From Basidiobolus meristosporus CBS 931.73 (Eukaryota; Basidiobolomycota; Basidiobolomycetes; Basidiobolales; Basidiobolaceae), in assembly GCA_002104905.1 (NCBI GenBank), contig MCFE01000823.1:1-33173 (forward strand): a stretch of 33,173 nucleotides of DNA, written 5' to 3'. Below the pieces are notes generated by a model, which saw nothing but the letters and a program-made list of their open reading frames with translations, had not been told where the DNA came from and searched no databases. Positions 8,830 through 18,615 of this stretch are shown piece by piece (positions within the stretch are counted from its first letter, which is position 1; every line of letters begins with the position of its first letter). Made by a program: the position numbers and the translations under genes.

Positions 8830-8892
8830 GAAAAATCATATAATCTACTTGTTGTCCTAAACACCTCCAATATCTCCAAAACTCTTACAACA
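8830..8892 (+). repeat. Fragment of the copia LTR end
   Basis: This matches the last roughly 60 bases of the copia LTR (ATAATCTACTTGTT ... CTCTTACAACA) in direct orientation. Directly to its left lies the LTR start in inverse orientation, so this is not a normal solo LTR but a rearranged one lacking the middle. Confidence 0.85.
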
Positions 8893-9431
8893 ATAACACC
8901 TGCATCAAAAGTAAATGCATGTGCAGATATTTTTAATGGGTTTCAGGATATATATTAGTGACAGATTGAGAATTATGCTGGATACCATTGGAGTACCATG
9001 TGTATCTCACAGGCTACAAGCAATATGCAAGTTTGAGTTACAAGTGGCTAAAAATATCATCATGAACCTGTAGATGCTAAAATACTAGAAAAAAGTAGCC
9101 AGTAATCTTGGGAAGCCAAAGATTATTAGGAATTGAGGATAAAGGCATCTACGGATTGGTTTACTAACATGAAATAGTATAAGAAAGAGAATTCACCAAT
9201 ACATGCAACTTTAGCTCAAGTAGTTGGGAACAGTTGGAAACATCAAACACCCCCCCCCCCAGGATTTTATATCACTCTGAGTCTATAAAACGCTTAGTTG
9301 GTAAATCAAGCTGGAGTAAGGTCAGAAAAGCAGATTACGCCATAATGGCATTTTATTGAAGTGGACTGGCAATAATATCATTCTCTATAATAGAATATAG
9401 ACATGTATGTACCAAAACGGTTTTAATCGTT
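8893..9431. other. Intergenic boundary between repeat-rich DNA and gene island
   Basis: There are no genes. The stretch contains a run of 11 C at 9250-9260. From about 9330 rightwards CpG becomes frequent, marking the edge of the gene island. TTTATT at 9352-9357 is an AATAAA on the minus strand, about 75 bp past the acyltransferase stop, and is its likely poly(A) signal. Confidence 0.55.
9352..9357 (-). promoter_or_regulatory. Poly(A) signal of the acyltransferase
   Basis: AATAAA on the minus strand lies about 75 bp downstream of the TAG stop. Confidence 0.5.
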
Positions 9432-10892
9432 CTACCGGATCTTCACCAAAGTTGCGTATTTGTTCATCAAAGCGTCGGTTTGCATTGCATGCAATCCTTC
9501 TTTTTCGACCGTACTTATAACAGTCACATCCCCGGTTGATTTATTCTGCAGCAAACAAACGTAACCGGCCGGGAGAACACCTTCGCCTCCTGTTGCTTCA
9601 AAAGGCGTTCCCCAACCGAAATCCATATCTTCGCCGAGCAAATCAAACATACACCAGTTGGTAAATACCACATCAGCGGTCCAGAAAATCCGACCAGGAG
9701 GTTGGGTGTTCTCAGGGGCTTCCATATAACGAATTCTATTCTTAATGGCTTCAGGAGAAAGTTGCTCGTTTAAGGAGGATCTGATGGCCAGAGCTACGCG
9801 AGAGGTTGACTTGGCATCGGAAGACATCAGATCGTCACGAGAAACGGTGGTCATAAATAGTAGATTGAAGTTTCCGAGATAACGCCCACCAGACATGTTT
9901 TTGTTTGGTGCACGCTCTCGCCCATCTGCGGCCATTGCAACCGTCTCTGTTCCCGACTCCACGCTGGACCGTCCAAATCCTTGGGTGCGGGGAATTTTCG
10001 CACTTTCACGAGCACGTGTGATGACACTCCACAAGAGAGCAGTTAATGCATCACCCGTTGATATCCATGCATCGGAAGATTCTGTTAAAGCATCCGTAAG
10101 ATCTTTTTTCAAGTTGGCCAAAGCGCTGGCAGATATTCTCCACTTGAGAACTGCTGCCGGTGTGATGACAGGCATTTCTGTTGACACAGAAGGCATCACT
10201 TGGTAGCCTTTTGGAGCTGCTGGTGGTGAGGTCTCTGCTTTTAATGAGTTGCCGTCTTCAGCGAAAAATCGGCCAGGGGTGTGAGCCCAGTCTTCTGGGA
10301 TGGCTTGAAGATCAATAGACTTTCCACGAGCGATTTTAGACCAGACTTCAAGGAAATCGAGAAAGCCTCGTAGATCGGAGATGTAATGATGCAAGGAGGA
10401 GGCTACAGCCACGGTTCCGCAAGAGAACTATGAGAAGGCTTTTAGTTTGCATGGTTTATAGAATTCGCAACACGTTTTATACGTTACCTGTGTGACTTTT
10501 ACCGCTAGTGCGCTAGATGGTGTGGGTAAAAATACAACCGGTCGAGGAGACAAATCCTCGGCATCGCCGGTGAAGGGTGAATCTCTGCGATCGACCTGGA
10601 ATGCTGCACCTTCAGCATCCAAGGCGACATATAGTTCACCCTTTTCATTCGCACGAACAGTACCGGCAACTGGTGGGTATAGCTCCAGCGCCTCGGCAAG
10701 AGAAGATTTGAGAGTATCGACTACATCTTGCTCCTTTAGATGTTCGGGACGATGGAAGAAACGGTGGTTACTGATGTGAACAGGAGCACTGATGAGGTCC
10801 AGCCCATGCAGAGTGATGGTTGACGCGGAGGGAGAGCGATTATATTTGCTAGTAGGCTTAATAGTACAAGTCTCGACAGTACTTGAGGTCAT
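9432..10892 (-). CDS. BAHD-type acyltransferase (Transferase family)
   Basis: This two-exon gene encodes 466 residues. Exon 1 is 10488-10892, exon 2 is 9432-10427, and a 60-nt intron (10428-10487) runs from GTAACG to CATAG in phase 0. Splicing restores K-V-T-Q/F-S-C-G-T-V-A-V ahead of the catalytic motif. Family landmarks are the H-H-Y-I-S-D block, with the catalytic HXXXD at about residues 149-153, and D-F-G-W-G at about 404-408. Both are diagnostic of BAHD/trichothecene-acetyltransferase-like enzymes, which move an acyl group from acyl-CoA to a hydroxyl or amine. The length is typical. No signal peptide or membrane segment is visible, so a cytosolic enzyme is expected. I chose the ATG whose product begins M-T-S-S-T; an upstream in-frame ATG at 10967 would add 25 residues. 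The substrate cannot be read from sequence, and no biosynthetic cluster surrounds the gene. Confidence 0.92.
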
Positions 10893-11653
10893 GGTTCGAG
10901 GGATATTGAGAATGCGAATTTGCGGTGTGTGCAAGCAGTGAGCACGGCATAGGTGAGCATCATCCATTTATACTGCATTCCTAACGGTTTGTTGTCGAGG
11001 TCGGCAATGGTTCATTCTGGGGATTTTGGCGAATTGAGGATCTCATCAATTGATCAAGGCTGCGGACGGATTATTTGGAAAACCTGCGGAAATCACGTCC
11101 CTGGCCAAATACTGATCTGGCTAAAGGCCTCTGTTAATTGGCAGAGCTTGTGCTACGAGCCCTTGTTACGTAGTGGCGTTCACTAATTTGATGCGAGTAT
11201 CCCGATTGTTCTAGCCACACCTGCCCTATATACCAACATTTGTTGAATTGGCCCCAACACAACCTTTATCTGGAATAGTCTTTAACCAAAAAGCGGATCA
11301 CCTAAGGTGAAAAAGGGAGTAAGCTTTATGTAACATCTTGAGGATTGCACTTGGTATTTGCTGCTTAATCTTCATCAATGAGAACCCACTCTCTTTCATG
11401 AGAATATATGTGGATTTACCACGCACAAATCGAGATTACGAGTTGTATAAATGATCGAACTGATGTGGAGCTAGTAGATAGTTTGGAATTCCCTACGAAG
11501 AATACGTTGAAAAAAATCTAGAGACAATAGCCTCGACTGTAAGAATTTTAGCCCATGCCGGATCACTATCTTAGCTAGGCCATCTCTCGAAGTGAGGGTA
11601 TTAACGATACTACCCATCAATGGTTTTGGTAGCAATGTCTTTGCCATCAACGG

Positions 11654-11687
11654 TTAGGGTTAGGGTTAGGGTTAGGGTTAGGGTTAG
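11654..11687 (+). repeat. Interstitial telomeric repeat (TTAGGG)5
   Basis: Five perfect TTAGGG units plus TTAG sit inside otherwise unique, gene-island DNA, preceded by a partial unit (GG) and by ATCAACGGTTAGGG. TTAGGG is the telomere repeat of most filamentous fungi. Unique sequence continues on both sides, so this is not a chromosome end. It could mark a healed break, an end fusion or a telomerase-added patch. Confidence 0.95.
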
Positions 11688-11889
11688 ACTAATTACCCTG
11701 AATTGTGACATATTCTACTGAGGGGCTATTACTTGGTTACATTTCGTTTGGTTGGTTAGAGATAGATGATGTGGTATGTGCTTGTTCCAAAGCCTTGTAC
11801 TTCGTAGCTTGTTATGGACACATCAAGGCATTCAACCTTGAAAATGATACACTTTAAGCGTATCGGCGGTTGGAAAAACACAACCTCGG

Positions 11890-11912
11890 ATATATATATA
11901 TATACATATATA
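11890..11912. repeat. TA microsatellite
   Basis: About 23 bp of alternating TA are interrupted by one C. This is simple sequence with no other signal. Confidence 0.85.
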
Positions 11913-12744
11913 ATCAGAAGCAATACAGGTACTAGGATTGTCTAACAGGCGAGGAAAATGGTGAGCTGGTTGATCATCGAAGCTTTCCATCAGTGCACTA
12001 CTTGGATATGATACTCTGGTAGTATCTACGATACGTGCTACCGTCGGCACCCCTATTTAGCATGCTAGTTTAGGCCATTTCATGTGCGGCAATTCTCGGT
12101 ATTAATCCATCCTCACCAAACCTACAGCAGTATAGGCATTCACTCCTCCCTGGTGGGGCTGGAGGAGTAGAAGTGTGAATTCGGAGTGACCGCCATCCCA
12201 AACCGTTTGGTCTGTATGTTGTTCCGCAACAGAGCAAGTTGGATCTATGGTATCTCAAGCAACACCAAGATAAATTGGATCATTCCTCTAAGTTAACAGT
12301 GGATCGATTATTTCCTAAAACGAATACTGGTTCGGAGATTTTCAGCGCTCTTCGTGAGGCCGACCAATCAGGATCCCTATATCCAGGAATACTCAAATCG
12401 CACGAAGGTTCCGCGTTCACCGAAAATAACAAATCTTTAGAAAATAGAGACAAAGTGACGAGATGTAGATGCCAAGTATTTCATTCGCAGCTGATCGAAC
12501 TTCACTCCTTTAAGAACTCACCCTCGTTAAGCATTGTGCGACACACCTTATACACACGGAATTATTGATTGCAGACATCCAAGGTGCTATCAATATAGAA
12601 GGCGACCGACCCAAATGAGTGGTATGAGCCCAGAAACAGTCATGCTCAAGCGCATCGGTGTATCCAGACACGTTTGAAAAAGGTATTTATCATCTCAGTT
12701 TGGCACGGATAACCTCCATCCGGTCCTCCATAGCCGACTACATC

Positions 12745-13341
12745 ATGCAAGTACTCAACAAGCTTTTATTGATCCCCTTTGTTTTCATGGCACTATTCCA
12801 GACAGCAGCCATGGCCAGAAGAGTGAAGATGACTTACTACTGGGTCGCTAAAGAGAGCGAACATTCGGGATCCAAGAACGTCGCCATCAAAACTTGCTGT
12901 GGTAAGACAATTGCTATGGTTTCAAAATCCTTTGCAAATGCCGCCCGAATGGAAGGCACCGCACGTTTGAGTAGCGGAAAAATGATCAACCTTCGTTGCA
13001 GCTGTGGCGGCGGCTATAGCTGCTTCATGGAGCCCGACTCCAAATGGTATCCTTTTGGTCTAGGCACCAGAAGCAACGCCCTCAGGCCATTTATCAGTAT
13101 CTCGGCCAACGATCTTCCTTACGGTAGCAATGTTACGGTTGACCAGTTGAAGGGGTTAAAAATGGCCAACAGAGTTACTCACAATGGACGTGTCCGTGTG
13201 GATGACAAAGGTTGGAGCTTCGGCAGTAACCATATTGATCTGCTGGTTGGTGAAAAGAGGTATTACGAGTATATCTCCCGCAACTTCGGAACTCAACTCA
13301 AATACGTCGACATATGGATCTCCTGCAAGTTGCAACGATAA
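12745..13341 (+). CDS. Secreted 3D-domain (double-psi beta-barrel) protein
   Basis: The product is 198 residues in one exon. The ATG at 12745 gives a classic signal peptide: a short start, a hydrophobic L-L-L-I-P-F-V-F-M-A-L-F core and probable cleavage after A-A-M-A at about residue 24. An earlier in-frame extension has no ATG. The mature protein starts with a T-Y-Y-W-V segment. It ends with a block of the type R-V-R-V-D-D-K-G-W...G-S-N-H-I-D-L-L-V-G. The spacing of the Asp residues and the final I-D-L fits the 3D domain known from MltA-like transglycosylases and related double-psi beta-barrels. Six Cys in the mature part (CC, CxC, two single) suggest disulphides. A cell-wall or extracellular polysaccharide-related role is inference from the fold. 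AATAAA follows 43 bp after the stop. Confidence 0.8.
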   Translation: MQVLNKLLLIPFVFMALFQTAAMARRVKMTYYWVAKESEHSGSKNVAIKTCCGKTIAMVSKSFANAARMEGTARLSSGKMINLRCSCGGGYSCFMEPDSKWYPFGLGTRSNALRPFISISANDLPYGSNVTVDQLKGLKMANRVTHNGRVRVDDKGWSFGSNHIDLLVGEKRYYEYISRNFGTQLKYVDIWISCKLQR

Positions 13342-13383
13342 GACTGTACTACACTGGATATCATCTGGCCAGGAAACAGAGCA

Positions 13384-13389
13384 AATAAA
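13384..13389 (+). promoter_or_regulatory. Poly(A) signal of the 3D-domain gene
   Basis: AATAAA lies 43 bp after the TAA stop, followed by a T/G-rich stretch (ATGTCTTGTGAG). Confidence 0.5.
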
Positions 13390-14614
13390 TGTCTTGTGAG
13401 CCCATCCTATCTTCATTCAAAGATTTCACCATAATTTCTTTATTCCAATTTGCTATATTTTATGCGATGATTGAATACGCTGACGATCAAATTGGAGTTA
13501 ACTGATTTTCACTACAAGTCATGTCATTCAATTAATCGAACCCCGGAATAGAACAAGCAACTTGGCCGTAACTCTGTTTGGAAGGTGGAGGAGTGTATCG
13601 TGGAGTAATTTGGGGATTACGTTCTTTTCAACCAATCCACGATTTGCAGCGGTGATAAAGGTCACTTCGTGTAATGGCCTCATGGTTTTGACATGCTTAA
13701 TGGAGATCGGGATTATATGGCATTGAGTATTGTTTTTCGTATAAAGCAAGATACTAGGTGGTGAATGAAAGGCATATAAATTGCCTATACTTGTCATTTT
13801 GCAAAACCTACCCGTCAGCTGATGCGGTATTTCATGTGCGTATTGAAAATCAGTATATATTTATGCCCTACGAATTCCAATTATCCAGGCTGGCATCATT
13901 ATTGAATGTTGAAGGCCAGTTTCTGGTGGCAGCCGTAATAGCCACACTTTGCGCAGTGAACTATTTGCTATTTGGCCATCAACCTTTCGGATGCAATAGT
14001 CGACTCCACCATTAACGAGAGAAACTCAGGGACTTTCTGTGAAAAGCACAAGAGAATAATGGCATTTGTTCTCTACTAGAAATCATCCATTCATCAGGGT
14101 TAGCTTCTGTATTCCATTTGCCATTTTGGATCCCTGGATAATTATTCGAACAACGGATAGTGCAAGATGATACGGATCTATGGTGATAGCACTAATATAG
14201 TATAGCTGCGAACACCAGCCACACATCGTGACAGCTCAATTGTCAATAAGCAGTGTTTACATTATACAATAGTCTTATGCCTTACAATTCAAATGTCAGT
14301 TATTGACAACTAGTTTGACTATCCCTAATGCAAACGCTTCCTTGTAATGCTAAAATGACATCCCGTTAGAAGCTTCGAGAACATAGCTTATAGGTCAATC
14401 GATGCTAATTATTACCATGTAATTGCACTAAAAAGTCTGTTTTCGCTTCATCTTAATGGAGAACAGATATCTTTGTACGAATGTGGAAGATTTGCAATGG
14501 CAAATGGTTTGTGCGCGACAAGCTCATTGCCATTTTGGCTGCGATACGCTCCGATAGCCCTTTCTACGCATTACCATTAAGGGTCTCCAGTAACGACATC
14601 TCACCTTCAACAGA
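13390..14614. other. Intergenic, no gene seen
   Basis: Several short frames on both strands are under 90 codons, lack homology I can recognise and show no splice-linked partners. Nothing else stands out until the TATA box of the next gene. Confidence 0.45.
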
Positions 14615-14621
14615 TATATAA
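14615..14621 (+). promoter_or_regulatory. TATA box of the Cys-rich secreted protein gene
   Basis: TATATAA lies 8 bp before the first in-frame ATG (14629) but 53 bp before the ATG at 14674. Transcription about 30 bp downstream would start after the first ATG, which supports 14674 as the true start. Confidence 0.6.
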
Positions 14622-14673
14622 GCACGACATGCGACCATTCGCCACTAACCTCAATTTGCTCCGGCCCACTGCG

Positions 14674-15159
14674 ATGCAATCCCGACTTTCCTGCGCCGCT
14701 GTACTTGCTCTATTGGCCTTGCTTACCCCGCCATCCATGGCTCAAGTAGGGGTGTCTTCCACCATCAACTACGGCCTCTACTGTTATGTCGGCAGCTACT
14801 GCGAGTACATCATGACCGGTACCGTGAACCTCTGCCAAGATGTGAGCAATAACGAGTGCATCTCATTCAACTTTGTGGAGACAAGCCCCAGCACTCCAAA
14901 GTTCATCCTCAATGGACCCATCTACCTGGCCCAGAACTCCACCACCTATGATAACATGGTCGATGTCCAGATCGGCTGGGATCAGACCAGAGTTGACCTC
15001 TACTGCAACAAGGCCTGCTCTACAGGGGCCTGCGATTTGATGTGCACCTACACTTGTGGCGGAAGTGCATCCAATGTAGGCATTCCCAAGTCGGTATCTG
15101 GCACATTCATGACCAAGGAGGAGATCCTCAACGGGATAGTATTCAACTTCGAAGATTAG
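14674..15159 (+). CDS. Small secreted cysteine-rich protein, unknown family
   Basis: The product is 161 residues in a single exon. From the ATG at 14674 it has a clear signal peptide with an A-A-V-L-A-L-L-A-L-L core and likely cleavage at S-M-A/Q near residue 23. The mature protein has nine Cys: four in the first third (YCY, YCE, LCQ, ECI) and five closely spaced near the C-terminus (YCNKACSTGACDLMCTYTC). One N-S-T sequon is present. Codon use and CpG content match the surrounding gene island. I recognise no family. Size and Cys content fit the loose class of fungal small secreted proteins, so an extracellular or host-interaction role is possible but not shown. Confidence 0.78.
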   Translation: MQSRLSCAAVLALLALLTPPSMAQVGVSSTINYGLYCYVGSYCEYIMTGTVNLCQDVSNNECISFNFVETSPSTPKFILNGPIYLAQNSTTYDNMVDVQIGWDQTRVDLYCNKACSTGACDLMCTYTCGGSASNVGIPKSVSGTFMTKEEILNGIVFNFED

Positions 15160-16030
15160 TCCAGCATATCTTCGGAAGACATAAATCAGCATTAAACAAC
15201 ATTCGTAACCCAATGTGTATCTATTTTAAGTGAATTCTTGATTCTTTTGGATCAGCTGAAAATTTTCCCTGGCATCGTTTTACCAGGATTCGCCCTATAC
15301 AGCCATCTGGATAGAGAATGGTTTGCGTAGTACACTTTGATTATATCTAAATGGAACGACTCTATCGGGAAACTTTGACATAGATGCTTACCACAACTCG
15401 ATGTGTACACTCCGTTGCCCAAATGGACCCGCTATCAATACATCTGAAAGTAGGTCAACTTGGGGATGCCAATGAATACCCTAATGATTGTGTATAGTAT
15501 TCTAATATAGGTTTTTCGTCACTGAATGATCGCAATAGATACTGATCTTTCAGTTGGACCTCCTATCTTCGCCAACCAGTTAATACCTACCAGTGGAGTA
15601 TGTTTCGAGCCAGGTGTTTCTCATCCCACTACGATTATTTCCGAACTTGGTATCCCATTGTAAGAAACATGGAGTGGTGGTGTGTGATCGTGTAAGATAC
15701 CTGCTTGCTGTTGGATTTATCTCTGCATGTGATCGAAGCAACTTATGAAATACCCGACGTTCCACAGGTGGATTCAGTTTTAATTCGTGCGATGTTCCAA
15801 GGTTACCCAGGATGCCAGAGTAGTGAAAATACCAGATATGGTTACTACAACTTATGTAATACACCAAGTGAGATCGATTCCCGTACATCAGAGATTAGGT
15901 TAAAAACCATTTATTCCTGAATCAAATATCAACGTAGCGTAGAGAAAATATAATTAGGTAGTTAATATCATAAATAGTCCTTGGTATGAGGCCCACAGTG
16001 AGCCATTAGAAGAGCATGCGGGCGGCGAAA
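15160..16030. other. Intergenic, no gene seen
   Basis: This is the convergent space between the secreted protein (plus) and the AMID-like gene (minus). A minus-strand AATAAA (15910-15915) about 115 bp past the AMID stop is its likely poly(A) signal. An ATAAATC...ATTAAA stretch at 15180-15196 may serve the plus-strand gene. No frame here is convincing. Confidence 0.45.
15910..15915 (-). promoter_or_regulatory. Possible poly(A) signal of the AMID-like gene
   Basis: AATAAA on the minus strand lies about 115 bp past the stop codon. It is the nearest canonical signal. Confidence 0.4.
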
Positions 16031-17246
16031 TTATACCCCGGGTGCTGTTGCGTTAAACTGCTTGTAGGTATCTTTGAGCAGAAAGTCTTTGCCTTTGAGC
16101 ATGGTTACCAGTGTGCGACCGATGACGCCAATGCCAGGCATCTGAGCTGCACCATCATGTGCCCCAAGCGTAATCATTGCGGCTTTGATGATCTTGAATT
16201 CATTCAACTTCACTATGGCAGGGCTAGTGGGCGTATACTTCGCTTGAATAAGCTTTATGATGTTCTTCGCTGCCACAGAGCCCTGAAGCCGGGCGGCAAA
16301 TGCGAGTTTGTGGCCTTCGTCATTACAATCTCCAACCGCAAAGATGTGATCATGCGTCTGCAATTGCATTGTTGGGCGAACGCGGATTTCTTGAGTGATT
16401 GGATTGAGAACACCATCACCCAATGTGCTAGCAAATGAAGTGTTGAGGCTAGTATGACCGATGCAGGCAAACTGGTGTGTCAAAAGTTAACCCAATGCTG
16501 AGATCTGCCTACTTGGTGGAGCCACTTACCATCAAATCAGCCTCGATCTTCTCGCCACTAGAAAGGTCCCATCCCCGAGTTTCCGCAACATACCCCACCT
16601 CCCGTTCTTCAGCAGTTAGATTGACCCGCTGGTTATCCACCAACTTTACTCCGCGTTTGGTCATCTTTTCTACCAGTTTACGGCGCAGTTTGTCCGACAC
16701 ATCTGGCATGCCGGTTAAGATTCCATTGGCTACCAAGGTCACCTCTTTGTTCGGCAAATCAGTCAATTCTCCGACCAACTCGATACCAACTGAGCCTCCG
16801 CCTACGACGAGAATACGCCGCGCTTTTTCAACAGCCTCAAGAGCAGTGGTCAACTTTTTCAGGACATCCTGGTACATGTCGCCAGAGGGCTTCCCTGGCG
16901 TACCGTACTGGCTACCGGTGGCCAAAACCAGATAATCGAAGGCGATCTCACGCCCGTCGTCCAACGACACTCGATCAACAAATGTTTTCACCACCCGTGC
17001 GCGCTCGTGAACAACGGTGCCGGATGTGAAGATGGGGGCGTTTTTCAAAGGGATGAAGCACTTCTGGGCAAACCCCTTCTGGGTCACCGCGCGGACGAAT
17101 CCCAGGTTGTGGTGAAAGTGCTCGTGGGGCTCCACCAAGGTCACCTGGAGCTGAAGCTTCTTGCTGGCCTTGGCCAGTGTCTGGACCACCTCGAGACCAG
17201 CAAACGCCCCTCCCACCACCACGATCCGTGTTTCTGTGAATACCAT
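16031..17246 (-). CDS. AMID/FSP1-like FAD-dependent NAD(P)H oxidoreductase
   Basis: This two-exon gene encodes 385 residues. Exon 1 is 16530-17246, exon 2 is 16031-16471, and a 58-nt intron (16472-16529) runs GTAAGT to CCAG in phase 0. Splicing gives A-D-L-M/F-A-C-I-G, the family's usual D-L-V-F-x-C-I-G block. Landmarks are the FAD Rossmann motif G-G-A-F-A-G at 12-17, an L-V-L-A-T-G-S block near 107-113, a second Rossmann for NAD(P)H (V-V-G-G-G-S-V-G-I-E, about 147-156) and the FAD-closing F-A-V-G-D-C-N motif in exon 2. This is the layout of AIF-like mitochondrial-associated inducer of death/FSP1 and fungal relatives, which reduce quinones using NAD(P)H. There is no N-terminal targeting peptide and no Gly at position 2, so membrane attachment by myristate, as in animal FSP1, is not indicated. 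Confidence 0.93.
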
Positions 17247-17847
17247 AATGAGTAAGTGCGAAAGAGTATTCCCCCGATGTTAACCAGTATATGCTCAGCT
17301 CCGATTTGACCCCATTCCCGCTATGGATCCCCCGCTTTTAAGTGTTCTCAATCGCCCTCCGCACCAAGCGCCGGCGTTTCTTGGGCAGATCCTCCGTTTT
17401 CCCGGGGATTCTTACAAATCAGTGGAGACATTAGTAATGTTTCCCTCCCTAGAGGAGTTTATCCGGGGTCATGGTAGCGGCCCATCTGCGACCGACCGAA
17501 ACCTACGGCCGGAACCGAAATCTATGGACCGTTGCTTCTCGATCGCGCCATCGTTTGCTGTTCCGCTCATTTCACTTGGCTTCAATCAGGCAAGTGGCCT
17601 GTGGGGTAAGATTAGTCTGGTGACTGGCGCTTTCGGCTCTGCTCTCGGCTAATTGCTAGTAAATCGCAGTGGAGCCTATTAGTCACGTGATCCTAGTCCT
17701 ACCCGGGCGTTTGAAACAAGTCCGGTACCGGCCGTGCAAAAATCGGGGCAGAAATTCCACTGGAGTTACCCGCGGTGTCAACCATTCAATCAAGCTTACA
17801 AAACTCCACTAGTGAAGGACTTTACTCCAGATCAGTAAGTACAGAGG
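17247..17847. other. Intergenic, right edge of gene island
   Basis: This stretch contains the upstream region of the AMID-like gene. A 109-codon plus-strand frame starts at an ATG at 17323, but it is Pro/Ser-rich with no recognisable domain and is most likely chance in GC-rich DNA. CpG-rich sequence ends at about 17,850 where the solo LTR begins. Confidence 0.45.
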
Positions 17848-18160
17848 TGCTGTAAAACCCATGTTGACATCCGGACACTCATGTTAACTTGGTCTCTGAG
17901 TTGTATAATTTCCTGACCAAATTCTCTAGCAGCATTTACTTGAAATTTGTTTGCCAGAATGTCAGGTACCCAAAATGCAATAGCCCTCAAGGCCGCAACA
18001 AATCCTGAACTATGCGCGCATGTTTTTGGGACCCCTAAACTCACTTCACAAGTATTAATAGTGTAAATGTCACCTTTGCATTCAGCATATTATTTAGTTG
18101 CGTACATAATATCAATTGACTCTCCCAATCACTCTCAATTACCCCAAAACCTTCATAACA
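17848..18160 (+). repeat. Diverged copia-family solo LTR
   Basis: About 313 bp align end to end with the copia LTR of 2677-3025. The shared landmarks are the TG(C/T)TGTAAAA start, CTGACCAAATTC, ATTTACTTGAA, AATGTCAGGTACCCA, CATGTT(T/C)TTGGGACC and the final CTT(A/C)-ATAACA. Many substitutions and small indels mark it as much older than the complete element or as a sister family. Flanking 5-mers (AGAGG and GATGG) do not match, so the target duplication has decayed or was lost. Confidence 0.85.
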
Positions 18161-18288
18161 GATGGCTGTTGCTCCTTGAAGTTTCAATACTGTTATTAAC
18201 AAGGTTTCACCCATTACCAAGTGGTTGAATAGATTCTGCAGCAAAGCCTAGGAACTGAAAATAATTGCAGTGACTGCATTTGCAGTCC
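18161..18288. other. Spacer between solo LTR and tnp2 copy A
   Basis: Near its right end the stretch has TGCAGTGACTGCA, a short palindrome, just before the point (about 18289) where similarity to the second tnp2 copy starts. It could be part of an element end, but I see no matching inverted repeat elsewhere in the window. Confidence 0.3.
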
Positions 18289-18615
18289 CTATGTGAAATT
18301 ATTGCAATGATCCTGTCAAAAGGCCATCCCAGATTCTAAGTCCTGTGACTAAGAGGTATTGATTCCATCAGGACACCATGCAAAGACCATGAAAAAATAA
18401 TTGCACCCCAGATTTCACAAAAAACTTGGTCAAAATTTTCATTTCAACAATACAGAAGTGGCCTTTGATTGGTTCTCTGCCAATTTTCTCACCTTCTGAC
18501 CCTGGAAAGTCTATCACTTCCTACATTTGTGAGCATTGCTTGGCTATTGCCTCTTTTCACAGTCCTTACTACCTGACTTAATCATTTCTCTTATTTTTCA
18601 TGCATACAAATTGAT

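Larger units (their letters stand above)
10893..12744. other. Long intergenic region with interstitial telomere tract
   Basis: I find no supported gene in 1.85 kb. A 109-codon frame at 12239-12568 lacks an ATG start and resembles nothing known. The region contains the (TTAGGG)5 tract at 11654-11687 and a TA-rich microsatellite at 11890-11912. It serves as upstream sequence for both the minus-strand acyltransferase and the plus-strand 3D-domain gene. Confidence 0.5.

Noticed and set aside
9250-9260. Poly-C run as a structural or regulatory signal
   Set aside because: It is a single homopolymer of 11 bases with no partner G-run nearby. A similar C-run lies near 864. Both are simple sequence.
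12239-12568. 109-codon plus-strand frame upstream of the 3D-domain gene
   Set aside because: It has no ATG start, no recognisable motif and no splice-linked neighbour.
17323-17652. 109-codon frame with its own ATG near the AMID-like gene
   Set aside because: It has low-complexity Pro/Ser content, no domain, and lies in GC-rich DNA where random frames are longer.
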